A stretch of DNA of 64,000 bases from Sciscionella marina DSM 45152 (GCF_000379465.1 NZ_KB905392.1:1-64000), one strand, 5' to 3'; counted from the first letter of the stretch, positions 37,412-46,265 are shown. Translations and numbers: made by a program. Notes: a model not told the origin generated them from the sequence alone.

Positions 37412-37538
37412 GTCCCCACAGTAGCGCTGGGCTTTCGGGGCGGCGCAGCCAACCGCGTGGCGGTGACGACCGCCACGTCCGGCCGGGCACCGTCCCGTGG
37501 TGCAGACTGGCACCCGCACCGTCGAGAAGGAGACCGCC

Positions 37539-37964
37539 ATGTCCTTCACCGAACAAGAGATCGCCTATCTGCGCTCCCAGCCGCTCGCCCGGCTGGCCAC
37601 CGTCGACGCCGGCGCTCCGGGCGTCCCGGCCCAGCCGGACGTGGTGCCGGTCGCCCTCGAATACGACGGCGAGCACCTCTGGGTCGGCGGCGGCGACCGG
37701 TCCGTGCTCGGCACCCGGAAGTTCCGCAATCTGGCCACCGGAGCGCACCAGGTCGCGGTGGTGGTCGACGATCTGCCCTCGTTCGAGCCGTTCATCGCGC
37801 GCGGGATCCGGATCTACGGCCGCGCCGAGCAGCCCTTCCAGCGGACCGGCATGGTGGGGCCGGGCTGGTATCTGCGGATCACCCCGACGGTGTCCTGGAG
37901 CTGGAACCTGGACGGCGAGCCCGTCGGGGAGGACTGGTATGAGGCGCGCCGGGCCGTGCACTAA
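37539..37964 (+). CDS. PPOX-class F420-dependent oxidoreductase-like protein
   Basis: A 141-residue split-barrel flavin/deazaflavin-binding protein with L-A-R-L-A-T-V-D-A at the start, [15 protein letters not shown], and R-I-Y-G-R-A-E near the C-terminus. Small proteins of this type in actinobacteria use F420 or FMN to reduce small molecules. The ATG follows GAGAAGGAGA. Its stop overlaps the rpe stop within CTAA; the genes are convergent. Confidence 0.85.
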   Translation: MSFTEQEIAYLRSQPLARLATVDAGAPGVPAQPDVVPVALEYDGEHLWVGGGDRSVLGTRKFRNLATGAHQVAVVVDDLPSFEPFIARGIRIYGRAEQPFQRTGMVGPGWYLRITPTVSWSWNLDGEPVGEDWYEARRAVH

Positions 37965-38626
37965 CCGCGGGCGGCTGCCGCGCTCGCCCGCAGGGCGGTC
38001 AGTGCCGCGGCGGGGTCCTCGGCGCCGTAGATCGCCGACCCCGCCACGAAACAGTCCACTCCGGCCTCGGCGGCCTGCTCGATGGTGTCCGCGCCGATCC
38101 CGCCGTCGATCTCCACCAGCACCCGCAGCTCACCGGCGTCCACGAGGCGGCGCGCGACGCGCACCTTGTCCAGCACCTCGGGCATGAACCGCTGACCGCC
38201 GAAGCCCGGTTCCACGGACATCACGAGCAGCGTGTCGTAGTGCTGGAGCAGCTCCACGTATGGCTCGAACGGGGTGCCCGGCTTGATGGAGAGCCCCGCC
38301 TGGGAACCCGCGGCGCGCAGGTTCTTCGCGATCGCCACCGGATCCTCGGCCGCCTCCACGTGCACGGTCACGTTGTGGGCGCCCGCCTCCGCGTAGCCGA
38401 TCGCCCAGCGGTCCGGGTTCTCGATCATCAGGTGGCAGTCGAGCGGGATCTCGGTCGCCTTGCGCAGCGACTCCACCACCGGGAGCCCAAGGGTCAGGTT
38501 CGGCACGAAGTGCGCGTCCATCACGTCGACGTGCAGCCAGTCGGCATCCTGCACGGCCGCCGCTTCCTCGGCGAGGCGCGCGAAATCCGCGGAAAGGATG
38601 CTCGGGGCGATCATGGGTTCAGCCAC
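37961..38626 (-). CDS. rpe: Ribulose-phosphate 3-epimerase
   Basis: A 221-residue (beta/alpha)8 metalloenzyme. It shows [37 protein letters not shown] and I-D-G-G-I. It interconverts ribulose and xylulose 5-phosphates and so feeds the tkt/tal reactions encoded at 4-7.5 kb. It starts at GTG, 23 bp after the TetR gene. Confidence 0.96.
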   Translation of the reverse strand: MAEPMIAPSILSADFARLAEEAAAVQDADWLHVDVMDAHFVPNLTLGLPVVESLRKATEIPLDCHLMIENPDRWAIGYAEAGAHNVTVHVEAAEDPVAIAKNLRAAGSQAGLSIKPGTPFEPYVELLQHYDTLLVMSVEPGFGGQRFMPEVLDKVRVARRLVDAGELRVLVEIDGGIGADTIEQAAEAGVDCFVAGSAIYGAEDPAAALTALRASAAAARG

Positions 38627-38649
38627 GGTGGCGAGTGTAGATGCCGCGG

Positions 38650-39285
38650 TCAGCCGGAAACGACCGAGGCGACCAGGATCCTGGTGAGCTCCGCGCAGAC
38701 CTCATCGAGTGGGACCGGACGGCCGTTGCTCTCCCAATCCCGCATCGTCTCGTTCACCGCGCCGATGAAGGCGATGCTGACGGTGCGCAGCTCCCGCCGC
38801 GGGGCCTCGCCCCGGTCCATCACGCGCTGCCCCTCCGCGTCGAAGAACCGGCAGAGCCGTTCCCGCCACACGATCCGGTGCTCTTCGACCGCCTTGCCGA
38901 CGCCCATGTTCTCCACATAGGCGATCCGGGTCCACCGCGGATCGCTCGAGGTCACCTCGAGATAGGCACGCAGCGCGGCGCCGACCCGTTGGGCGAGCCC
39001 GCTGTCCTCGGCCGCCTCCAGCGCTTCCACGGCCGCCGCCATGGCGCGGGCGGTGATCCGGTCGTGCAGCTCGATGAGCACCTGCTCGCGCCCGTCGAAC
39101 TCCTGGTAGAAATTCCGCGTCGAGACACTCGCGGCCGCACAGAGCTTTTCGATCGAGGTCACGGCGTACCCGTTACTGCCGAACAACTCGAAGCCCGCGT
39201 CGAGCAAGCGTTCCTTGCGCTCGGCGCGCCGCTGATCGGCCGTCCGGCCACCGTAGTCGCGGCGCGGCATCGTCGTGTCCGCCAT
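38650..39285 (-). CDS. TetR family transcriptional regulator
   Basis: A 211-residue regulator. The N-terminal helix-turn-helix reads [20 protein letters not shown], then [10 protein letters not shown]; the rest is a ligand-binding helical bundle. The ATG at 39285 was chosen over a start 19 codons earlier. Targets are unknown; it may be cotranscribed with rpe. Confidence 0.9.
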   Translation of the reverse strand: MADTTMPRRDYGGRTADQRRAERKERLLDAGFELFGSNGYAVTSIEKLCAAASVSTRNFYQEFDGREQVLIELHDRITARAMAAAVEALEAAEDSGLAQRVGAALRAYLEVTSSDPRWTRIAYVENMGVGKAVEEHRIVWRERLCRFFDAEGQRVMDRGEAPRRELRTVSIAFIGAVNETMRDWESNGRPVPLDEVCAELTRILVASVVSG

Positions 39286-39344
39286 ACCACCATTGTGCGC
39301 GGTGGGCGTGGGATCACCGTTACCAACCACGATGCCGCGCACTG

Positions 39345-39470
39345 TTACCGGACGAGTGCGCTCACCGGTTCACTCGGCAGGATCTCCTCGTGTACCGCGT
39401 GGCGGACGTACATCGGGGCTTCGGGCCCGGTCTTGCCGGTGAGATACGCGTTGCTGAGCGGTCCGATGCC
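39345..39470 (-). pseudogene. Possible C-terminal coding remnant
   Basis: A minus-strand frame of 41 codons ending in TAA (39345-39347) has coding-like base composition and a protein-like sequence (…NAYLTGKTGPEAPMYVRHAV…). It has no start codon, and above 39470 the frame turns arginine-rich and non-coding in look. I could not name the family. It lies in the 275-bp gap between the TetR and LLM genes, which otherwise holds nothing I can support. Confidence 0.3.
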
Positions 39471-39560
39471 GGATACGCGTCGCCGAGACCCGCGTCGAGT
39501 GCGACCGCAGACCGAATTTCCCTGGCGCCGGTTCCCCTGCGATTCCCGGGCCGCCGAGGT

Positions 39561-40547
39561 TCAGCGCAGCTCCGGTGCGACCTCCTTGTTGAACAGCTCG
39601 ATCCCCGACCTGTCGTAGGCCGCCTCGGCGAAGTACAGGATGGCGTATTCGAGCCCGAGACCACGCAGGCCGGTGAGCCGCTCCGCGATCTGTTCCGGAG
39701 TGCCGACCAATGGGCCGTTCGCTATCATCTCGCGCTGTTGCGCGACCTTCTCCGCGGAGACGTACTTCGCGTAGTGCGCCTCGAACCAGTCCAGCCGCTC
39801 GGCCACTTCCCGTTCCGTCTCGCCGATCACCACGTTGTAGTCGGCCGAGCGCACGATCGCGTCGAAGTCGGTGCCGAGCTCGGCACAGTGCCCCGCGAGC
39901 ACCTCCGATTTGTGCCGGAACCCCTCGGGGGTGCCGTCGAAGTTGGTGTAGGAGGCATACTGCGCCGCGATCCGCAGTGTGCGGCGTTCACCACCACCGG
40001 CGATCCACAGCGGGATCCCGTTCTCCTGCAACGGAAGCGGTCGGCAGATCGCCCCGTCCACGGTGTAGTACTTGCCGTCCCGGCTCGACCTGCCTTCGGT
40101 CCAGAGATCGCGCATGATCCGCACGCCCTCCTCAAGCCTGCCGAGCCGCTCCCCCGCGCTCGGGAACCCGTAGCCGTAGGCCCGCCACTCGTGCTCGTAC
40201 CACCCGGCGCCGATGCCCATCTCGACCCGGCCGCCGGAGATCAGGTCGGCGGTCGCGGCCACCTTCGCCAGCTGGGCCGGATTGCGGTAGCTCATGCAGG
40301 TGCACATCTGCCCGAGGCGCACCGTGCTGGTGCTCGCGGCCAGTGCGGAGATCAGCGACCAGGCCTCGTGCGTGGCCTCCTCGGTCGGTTCCGGAACGGT
40401 GTGGAAGTGGTCGTACACCCAGATCGACTCGTACGGCCCCTGCTCGGCGAACTTCGCGATGTCCAGCATCCGCGACCAGTGTTCCCTCGGCTCGATTCCC
40501 GCGAGGTCGAGCCGCCATCCCTGAGGTACGAACAGTCCGAAACGCAT
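39561..40547 (-). CDS. LLM-class F420-dependent oxidoreductase (TIGR03560-like)
   Basis: A 328-residue luciferase-like (beta/alpha)8 protein: M-R-F-G-L-F-V-P-Q-G at the start, W-V-Y-D-H-F-H-T-V, T-V-R-L-G-Q-M-C-T-C, G-R-V-E-M-G-I-G-A-G-W-Y-E-H-E and P-L-W-I-A-G-G-G-E-R-R. These features fit F420-dependent rather than FMN-dependent members. The substrate is unknown. It stands alone, 42 bp after the metal ATPase stop on the other side. Confidence 0.9.
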   Translation of the reverse strand: MRFGLFVPQGWRLDLAGIEPREHWSRMLDIAKFAEQGPYESIWVYDHFHTVPEPTEEATHEAWSLISALAASTSTVRLGQMCTCMSYRNPAQLAKVAATADLISGGRVEMGIGAGWYEHEWRAYGYGFPSAGERLGRLEEGVRIMRDLWTEGRSSRDGKYYTVDGAICRPLPLQENGIPLWIAGGGERRTLRIAAQYASYTNFDGTPEGFRHKSEVLAGHCAELGTDFDAIVRSADYNVVIGETEREVAERLDWFEAHYAKYVSAEKVAQQREMIANGPLVGTPEQIAERLTGLRGLGLEYAILYFAEAAYDRSGIELFNKEVAPELR

Positions 40548-40589
40548 GGCCGGAACCCTAGTCGCCGCCGCGGTTCCGCGTCGAGACCG

Positions 40590-42485
40590 CTAACCGGAAC
40601 CGGCCCGGGCGCGCGCCCGGCGCCAGGCGCGGGAACCGAGCAGCCGCAGCCCGTTCAACCCGACGAGGACCGTGGACCCCTCGTGCCCGGCAACGCCGAG
40701 CGGTAACGGCAGCACCCCGGCCAGATCCCAGACCACGAGCCCGAGAATGAACGCCGCGGCGATCACCAGGTTGGCCACGACCACCCGTTCGGCCCGGCGG
40801 GCGAGGGCGAGCACCGTGGGCACCGCGATCAGTTCGTCCCGGACGAGCACGACATCCGCGGCGCCGAGGGACAGATCGGCACCCGCGCCACCCATGGCGA
40901 GCCCGGTGCTCGCGGCGGCGAGTGCGGGAGCGTCGTTCACCCCGTCGCCCACCACTGCGAGCCGCGCACCCTCGGACTCGTATCCGGCGATCAGTTCCCG
41001 CTTCTGCTCGGGAAGCAGGCCCGCGTGCACGGTGCGGATGCCCAGCTCGTCCGCGATCGGTCGCGCCGCGACGGAATGGTCCCCGGTGACCAGGACGGCA
41101 CCGGTTCCGGTCAGCCTGGTGCAGCACGCGACCGCCGCGGCGGCACCGGTGCGGGTACGGTCCGCGATCCCGAGCACACCGATCGGCTTTCCGGCCTCAC
41201 TCACCAGCACCGCGGTACGGCCCCGGGCACGCACCTCGGCCAACACGTCGTCCATTGTGGACTGTCCACGGTGAACACCGACCTCGATCTGCGTGCCACC
41301 GACCCGGCCGCGAACCCCGTGCCCCGGCCGGGCGGAGAAGCCGTCCACCGGCGCGAGGGACAGCTCGCGTTCGCGTGCCGCGTCCAGGATCGCGCCCGCG
41401 AGCGGATGTTCGCTCGGGTACTCCACCGCAGCGGCAAGGGCGAGCACATCCTCTTCGGCCCGGCCGGCGGTGTGGATCTCGGCGAGTACCGGGGCGCCCT
41501 TGGTGAGGGTTCCGGTCTTGTCGAAGGCGAACCGGGTGGTACGGGCGAGGCGTTCGAGTGCGACGGCGGATTTCACCAGCACCCCGTTGCGGCTCGCGGT
41601 GGCGATCGCGGCCAGCAGCGGCGGCATGGTGGCGAGCACGAGCGCACACGGGGAGGCCACGATCATGAAGGTCATCGCCCGCAGCAGCGCCTCCTGGAAC
41701 GGGGTGCCGATGGCGAGCGGGATCGCGAACAGCAGCACGGTCGCGGCGACCATACCGAGCGAGTACCAGCGCTCGACCCGCTCCACGAACAACTGTGTGC
41801 CCGCCTTCGTCGCGCTCGCCTCGCGCACCGATTCGGCGATCCTGGCCAGCACGCTGTGCCCGGCGGTGCGCCCGACCCGGATGCGCAACACCCCGGTCCC
41901 GTTCCCGGTGCCCGCGAAGACCTCGTCCCCGGCGAACGTGGCCACCGGAAGCGGCTCCCCGGTGATACTCGCCTTGTCCACCTCACTCTCCCCGTGCAGC
42001 ACGATCCCGTCCGCGGCGATCCGTTCCCCGGGGCGCACCAGGACCTCGTCCCCGACCGCGAGCTCCGCGACCGCAACGGCGTCTTCTCCGCCCGCCGTCA
42101 CCCGGCTCGCGGTCTCCGGGGCGAACCGCAGCAGCCCGCGCACCGATTCCTCGGTGCGCCTGGTGGCCAGCGCTTCGAGGGCACCGGAGCTCGCGAAGAT
42201 CACGATCAGCAGCGCCCCGTCCATGAACTGACCGATCGCGGCCGCACCGATGGCGGCGAGCACCATCAGCAGGTCCACATCCAGGGTCTTCCCGGCGAGC
42301 GCGCGCACCCCGGCGACGGCGGGTTCCCAACCACCGGCGAGATAACAGGCCAGATAGGCGGACACCCACACCCATTCCGGGCAACCGCTGAGTTCCGCGG
42401 CAAGCCCGAGCAGGAACAAACCCAGTGCCATGGCGGCGAACCGCACTTCGGGGACGGCGAACACGAACCCAAGATAGCAGAACAT
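40590..42485 (-). CDS. P1B-4-type heavy-metal-transporting ATPase (Co/Ni/Zn/Fe type)
   Basis: A 631-residue P-type ATPase without an N-terminal metal-binding domain. It has T175-G-E-P, the membrane metal motif S278-P-C (SPC rather than CPC), phosphorylated D322 in D-K-T-G-T, S-E-H-P-L and G-D-G-V-N-D-A-P. The last helix carries H-E-G-S-T-x-x-V-x-x-N-x-L-R-L-L, the P1B-4 signature. Such pumps export cobalt, nickel, iron or zinc. The start codon lies inside an ArsR/SmtB-type operator, and the sensor gene is divergent. Confidence 0.93.
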   Translation of the reverse strand: MFCYLGFVFAVPEVRFAAMALGLFLLGLAAELSGCPEWVWVSAYLACYLAGGWEPAVAGVRALAGKTLDVDLLMVLAAIGAAAIGQFMDGALLIVIFASSGALEALATRRTEESVRGLLRFAPETASRVTAGGEDAVAVAELAVGDEVLVRPGERIAADGIVLHGESEVDKASITGEPLPVATFAGDEVFAGTGNGTGVLRIRVGRTAGHSVLARIAESVREASATKAGTQLFVERVERWYSLGMVAATVLLFAIPLAIGTPFQEALLRAMTFMIVASPCALVLATMPPLLAAIATASRNGVLVKSAVALERLARTTRFAFDKTGTLTKGAPVLAEIHTAGRAEEDVLALAAAVEYPSEHPLAGAILDAARERELSLAPVDGFSARPGHGVRGRVGGTQIEVGVHRGQSTMDDVLAEVRARGRTAVLVSEAGKPIGVLGIADRTRTGAAAAVACCTRLTGTGAVLVTGDHSVAARPIADELGIRTVHAGLLPEQKRELIAGYESEGARLAVVGDGVNDAPALAAASTGLAMGGAGADLSLGAADVVLVRDELIAVPTVLALARRAERVVVANLVIAAAFILGLVVWDLAGVLPLPLGVAGHEGSTVLVGLNGLRLLGSRAWRRARARAGSG

Positions 42486-42506
42486 ATGAAGATGTCTTCA
42501 ATTATG
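42483..42506. promoter_or_regulatory. ArsR/SmtB-type operator overlapping the ATPase start codon
   Basis: The dyad CATATGAAGA-TG-TCTTCAATTATG has a perfect TGAAGA/TCTTCA core with AT-rich wings, close to the known ATATGAAC...GTTCATAT sites of SmtB/NmtR proteins. It covers the ATPase ATG and ends 22 bp before the sensor's GTG, so one bound dimer could block both genes. Confidence 0.75.
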
Positions 42507-42528
42507 GGTTGTGGGCTACGCTACTCGC

Positions 42529-42873
42529 GTGGGACACACACCGCAGGTGCGCCAACCGGTCGAGGATCTCGATCCACAGAGCGCGGCGAACGTCGCCGAG
42601 ACACTGCAAGCGCTCGCCACCCCCAGCCGGTTGCGCATTCTCGCCAAACTGCGCGCGGGCCCGCTCCCGGTCACCGAACTCGCCGAGGCGGTCGGCATGG
42701 AGCAGTCCGCCGTCTCGCACCAGCTACGGCTGCTGCGCACCCTCGGACTGGTGACCGGCACCCGCAATGGGCGCAGCATCATCTACCGGCTCTACGACAA
42801 CCACGTCGCGCAGCTGCTCGACGAGGCCGTGTACCACAGCGAGCACCTTCGCCTCGGCCTCACCGATCGGTGA
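42529..42873 (+). CDS. NmtR-like ArsR/SmtB metal-sensing repressor
   Basis: A 114-residue winged-helix repressor closely resembling M. tuberculosis NmtR (nickel/cobalt sensor): L-Q-A-L-A-T-P-S-R-L-R-I-L, M-E-Q-S-A-V-S-H-Q-L-R-L-L-R and Y-H-S-E-H-L. The GTG at 42529 gives M-G-H at the N-terminus, needed for NmtR-type coordination; the GTG at 42511 would add six residues. Metal ligands D90, H92, H103 and H106 are kept, but the NmtR H109 is Arg108 and the tail bearing H116 is missing. Confidence 0.92.
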   Translation: MGHTPQVRQPVEDLDPQSAANVAETLQALATPSRLRILAKLRAGPLPVTELAEAVGMEQSAVSHQLRLLRTLGLVTGTRNGRSIIYRLYDNHVAQLLDEAVYHSEHLRLGLTDR

Positions 42874-42879
42874 CGTGCG

Positions 42880-43743
42880 CTATCGGCGCGCGTTCACGAT
42901 CCGCATGCCGCCGAGCAGGTCCCGGGTCCGCCCGCCGATGTGCCGCCCGTACCCCTGCTCGATCGCCTCGATGCCGCGCGGCTCCACCGACCATCCTTTG
43001 CCGCTCAGGAATTCCGCGAAGTCCGCGCGTTCCTCCTGGCTGACCAGATCGGCGAAGCTGACCCCGAACTGCTCGGAGGCGTCCGCGACCCGCTCGTCGT
43101 GTATGAACGAGCCGGTTGCCAGTGCGCCCGCGTCTTCCACCGAGATCATGCTGCCTGGGGCGGAGAGCTCGTCGATCCGCGCGAAGAGCTGATCCTCGGC
43201 CTGTGCGGGCAGATACATCAGCAGTCCCTCGGCGAGCCAGGCGGTCGGCAGTTCCGGGTCGAATCCGGCCGCGCGCAGTGCGGACACCCAGTCCTCGCGC
43301 AGATCGGTGCCCACCATGTGGTGCCGGCACACCGGTTCGGCGCCGCGCGCCTCGAGCACGTCCTGCTTGAACGCGAGCACCTTTGGCTGGTCCACCTCGA
43401 ACCAGCGGGTGTCCGGTGCGACCGAGAGCCGGTAAGCCCGCGCGTCCAGTCCGGCGGCGAGCACCACGACCTGCGGCGTCCCGGCCTTCTCCAGGAACTC
43501 GTCGAAAAACCTGGTGCGCACCGCCATGTAGTCGACCATGGAGAGCCAGAATTCCTCGTCCACGCCCCGTTGCCCGTCCCGGATCGACGTCGCCGGGTTC
43601 GCCGACTCGACGAAGGCGGCCGCGTATTCGTCGGTGATGAGCGGATCGGCGCTGGCGGTCTCGGCGGCACGCGCGGCAGCGACCATCAGCGCCGTGAAGC
43701 CAACACTGGAGACGATGTCCCATTCCTCGTACGCCTGCGTCAT
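42880..43743 (-). CDS. Class I SAM-dependent methyltransferase, TIGR00027/LCMT-like family
   Basis: A 287-residue protein of the actinobacterial family often present in many copies in mycobacteria. It has the SAM motif V-V-V-L-A-A-G-L-D-A-R-A-Y-R-L, the acidic V-D-Q-P-K-V-L-A-F-K, D-L-R-E-D-W and W-L-A-E-G-L-L-M-Y-L. The acceptor is unknown. The ATG at 43743 was chosen over one eight codons upstream. It converges on the metal-sensor gene with a 6-bp gap. Confidence 0.9.
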   Translation of the reverse strand: MTQAYEEWDIVSSVGFTALMVAAARAAETASADPLITDEYAAAFVESANPATSIRDGQRGVDEEFWLSMVDYMAVRTRFFDEFLEKAGTPQVVVLAAGLDARAYRLSVAPDTRWFEVDQPKVLAFKQDVLEARGAEPVCRHHMVGTDLREDWVSALRAAGFDPELPTAWLAEGLLMYLPAQAEDQLFARIDELSAPGSMISVEDAGALATGSFIHDERVADASEQFGVSFADLVSQEERADFAEFLSGKGWSVEPRGIEAIEQGYGRHIGGRTRDLLGGMRIVNARR

Positions 43744-43859
43744 GGCCGACCTCCATCGCGAATACACCCGGACAACAGTGGACAGGACCGCTTTTCACAC
43801 CGTGGCACGAGCCACCGGATAACCGTCCGCTTTGCCCGAATCCCTGACTGTGAGCTTGC

Positions 43860-44456
43860 TCATGCCCCGGGATCGGCGGCACTCCAGCGCCGTACCGGGG
43901 CCGCATTGCGCGGGCGCATGATCAGCGCGGCGATGTAGTAGTGGCACGGTTCCGCGGTGAGGTTGGCGTAGCTGTGCACGGCATCCGCGGAGAAATACAG
44001 CGAATCGCCCGCCTCGAGGTGGTAGACCTCGGCGCCGACCCCGATGCGCAGGCCGCCCGATTCCACGACGACGAACTCGTGCGAACCCGGGGCATAGGCC
44101 GGATATTCGCCCGCGGCGCAGTGCGGTGGCAGGCTGGAGCGGATCCATTCGAAGTTCACCCCGGGAACCACCGGGGACAGCACCACGCGCCGCCAGCCGC
44201 CCGGTTCGTCCACCACATCCTGCTCGGCGGCCCGGCGCAACACCGTGCGCGGCCCCTGATCCAGCAGTTCGGTGAGCGGCACGCCGAGCCCTTCGGCGAT
44301 CCTGGCCAGCACCACCACCGTCGGCGCCTTCTGGCCGCGCTCCACCGAGGACAGCATGCTCACGCTCACCGAGGCCGTCGAAGCGAGCTCCTGCAGGGTC
44401 ATCCCCCGCTCGCCACGCAACGCCTGGATGCGCTTTCCCAGTTCACCGAGATCCAT
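43860..44456 (-). CDS. XRE-family regulator with C-terminal cupin domain
   Basis: A 198-residue protein: a helix-turn-helix (I-Q-A-L-R-G-E-R-G-M-T-L-Q-E-L-A ... S-V-S-M-L-S-S-V-E-R-G) followed by a cupin (G-S-H-E-F-V-V-V-E-S-G, L-E-A-G-D-S-L-Y-F-S-A-D-A-V-H-S-Y-A-N). Similar proteins control small metabolic or detoxification genes. It is divergent from a GNAT gene with only 21 bp between starts, so both are probably leaderless and under its own control. Confidence 0.9.
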   Translation of the reverse strand: MDLGELGKRIQALRGERGMTLQELASTASVSVSMLSSVERGQKAPTVVVLARIAEGLGVPLTELLDQGPRTVLRRAAEQDVVDEPGGWRRVVLSPVVPGVNFEWIRSSLPPHCAAGEYPAYAPGSHEFVVVESGGLRIGVGAEVYHLEAGDSLYFSADAVHSYANLTAEPCHYYIAALIMRPRNAAPVRRWSAADPGA

Positions 44457-44494
44457 GATTCCGCTATAATAGTCATAATGTTCTCTATAGAGAA
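44442..44494. promoter_or_regulatory. Overlapping divergent leaderless promoters with a 14-bp palindrome
   Basis: On the plus strand, TTCACC (44442-44447), a 17-bp spacer and a perfect TATAAT (44465-44470) place transcription start at about the GNAT ATG (44478). On the minus strand, TATTAT (44471-44466) serves the regulator's ATG at 44456. The perfect palindrome TTCTCTATAGAGAA (44481-44494) covers the minus-strand -35 region and GNAT codons 2-6, and is a likely operator for the XRE protein. Confidence 0.7.
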
Positions 44495-44987
44495 AGCGGC
44501 GGTCCGGCCCGCCTGTCTGGAGGATCTGCCCGCCGTCACCCGGATCTACGAGCACTATGTGCACACGAGTCTCGCGACCTTCGAGGAGAACCCGCCAGAC
44601 CTCGCGGACTGGCGGGCCAAGTTCGCCGAGCTGTCCGCACGGGGGCTGCCGTTCCTCGTCGCGCAGTCGGATACCGCGATCCTCGGTTATGCGTACCTCG
44701 GTCCCTGGCGGCCGAAACCCTCCTATCGGTACACGGGCGAGGACACCATCTACCTCGCTCCCGGGCAGTCCGGGAAGGGCCTCGGCAAGGCGCTGCTCGG
44801 CGAGCTGCTGACGCGCGGCGCCGAAGCGGGCGTCCGCCAGCTGATCGCGGTCGTCGTGGACACCGGGGATCCATCCTCCGCGGCGCTGCACCTGGCGTTC
44901 GGCTTCACCGAGGCCGGTCGGCTCACCGGGGTCGGCGAGAAACACGGCAGGATCCTGGACACGGTCCTCTACCAGCGCTCGCTATGA
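44478..44987 (+). CDS. GNAT N-acetyltransferase, phosphinothricin/methionine-derivative (PAT/YncA) type
   Basis: A 169-residue acetyltransferase with I-Y-E-H-Y-V-H-T-S-L-A-T-F-E-E at the N-terminus (PAT signature), G-Y-A-Y-L-G-P-W-R-P, and the acetyl-CoA loop L-A-P-G-Q-S-G-K-G-L-G-K-A-L-L. Related enzymes acetylate phosphinothricin, methionine sulfone or similar amino acids. Its stop is shared (ATGA) with the start of the following MFS gene, suggesting a modify-and-export pair. Confidence 0.92.
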   Translation: MFSIEKAAVRPACLEDLPAVTRIYEHYVHTSLATFEENPPDLADWRAKFAELSARGLPFLVAQSDTAILGYAYLGPWRPKPSYRYTGEDTIYLAPGQSGKGLGKALLGELLTRGAEAGVRQLIAVVVDTGDPSSAALHLAFGFTEAGRLTGVGEKHGRILDTVLYQRSL

Positions 44988-46170
44988 CCCGGCGAGCTGC
45001 GCTGCTCGGCCTGTGCGCGACCGAGATCGTCAGCTGGGGCGTGCTCTACTACACGTTCCCCGTGCTGCTCGGCGCGGTGCTGCGGGAGACCGGCTGGTCG
45101 GCTGGTGCCGCGATGGGCGCGTTCTCCACCGGACTGGTCGCCTCCGCGGTGTGCGGGCCCTTCGTCGGCCGCTGGATCGACCGGAACGGCCCGCGTGTGG
45201 TGATGACGACCGGATCGGTCCTCGGTGTGCTCGGCCTGCTGGCGGTGGCGAAGGCCCCGAACCTCCCGCTGTTCTTCGCGGCCTGGGGACTCACCGGAGC
45301 GGCCCAGGCCATGCTGCTCTATCAGCCCGCCTTCGCCGCGCTGACCCGCTGGTACGGCACCGAGCGGGTGCGGGCGCTCACTGCCGTGTCCCTGGTCGGC
45401 GGCCTGGCGAGCACCGTGTTCGCGCCGATCGCGGACGGGTTGCTCGGGCTGCTCGGCTGGCGCGGATGTCTGCTCGTGCTCGCCTGCCTGCTCGGCGCGG
45501 TGACCTTTCCGGTGCACTTCTGGTGCCTGCGGCTGCCCTGGCCGCCCGATCGGCAGCGGACGAACGCGGCAAACGGGGATCACGTCCGTACCGTCGCGCG
45601 CGCAGCCCGGCCTTCTGGTCGCTGGTGTGCGCGATGGTGCTGGCCGGGTTCGGCATGTACGCGGCCACGGTGAACCTGGTGCCGCTGTTCACCAGCCGAG
45701 GCGAGTCGAACACCGCGGGCGCGATCGCCCTCGCGCTGTGCGGGGCCGGGCAACTGCTCGGCAGGCTCGGCTACGGCCGGTTCAGCGCGCGGTTCGGACC
45801 GGGGTCCCGCACCGTCGCCGTGCTCGCCCTCGGTGCGCTGATGACCGCCCTGCTCGCCGTGGTGTCCGGACCGGCCGCCCTGGTGATGGTGCTCGGAGCT
45901 GGTGCCGGTGCGGTGCGCGGGGTGTACACGCTGCTGCAGGCGACCGCCGTCAGCGACCGCTGGGGAACCGCGCGGTTCGGCACGCTCAATGGGCTGTTCA
46001 GCGCACCACTCACGCTGGCGATCGCGCTCGCCCCGTTCGGCGGGACCGGACTGGCCGCCCTGTTCGGCGGCTACGGCACGGCGTTCGCGATCCTCGCCGC
46101 GCTCGTCGCCCTCGGTGCCCTGCTCGCGACCAGCGGCCGGGTACGCCGAGCCGGTGCGGCACCGGGCTGA
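44984..46170 (+). pseudogene. MFS transporter split by a frameshift
   Basis: The first half (from ATG 44984) codes helices 1-6 (A-T-E-I-V-S-W-G-V-L-Y-Y-T-F to H-F-W-C-L-R-L). The second half (helices 7-12, A-F-W-S-L-V-C-A-M-V-L-A-G-F-G to the stop at 46170) is in another frame. The frames meet in the central loop at a CG run (45595-45603). Removing two bases there gives a smooth V-A-R-S-P-A-F-W junction. The rest looks intact, so this is a recent slip, a phase-variable site or a sequencing error. Unshifted translation stops at 45673. Confidence 0.85.
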
Positions 46171-46228
46171 GGAAGTATCGGGCTGAGGGAGTATTCGGCT
46201 GAGGGAGTATTCGGCTGAGGGAATATTC
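46165..46228. repeat. Four tandem 16-bp repeats upstream of the deaminase gene
   Basis: Units start at 46165, 46181, 46197 and 46213 with consensus GGCTGAGGGAGTATTC; units 2 and 3 are identical. The first unit holds the stop codon of the MFS gene. Just downstream TTGCCC (46231-46236), 16 bp and TAAGGT (46253-46258) could form a near-leaderless promoter for the ATG at 46266. Confidence 0.9.
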
Positions 46229-46265
46229 GGTTGCCCTGTCACCGCGAGGCAATAAGGTCTCTCGT

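Noticed and set aside
37412-37538. FMN riboswitch before ribE
   Set aside because: I looked for the conserved AGGGGCG and GACCGGCGG-type segments on the minus strand and found none in the right order.
42511-42528. GTG at 42511 as the start of the NmtR-like sensor
   Set aside because: It would add six residues before the M-G-H start that NmtR uses for metal binding, and it lies almost against the operator.
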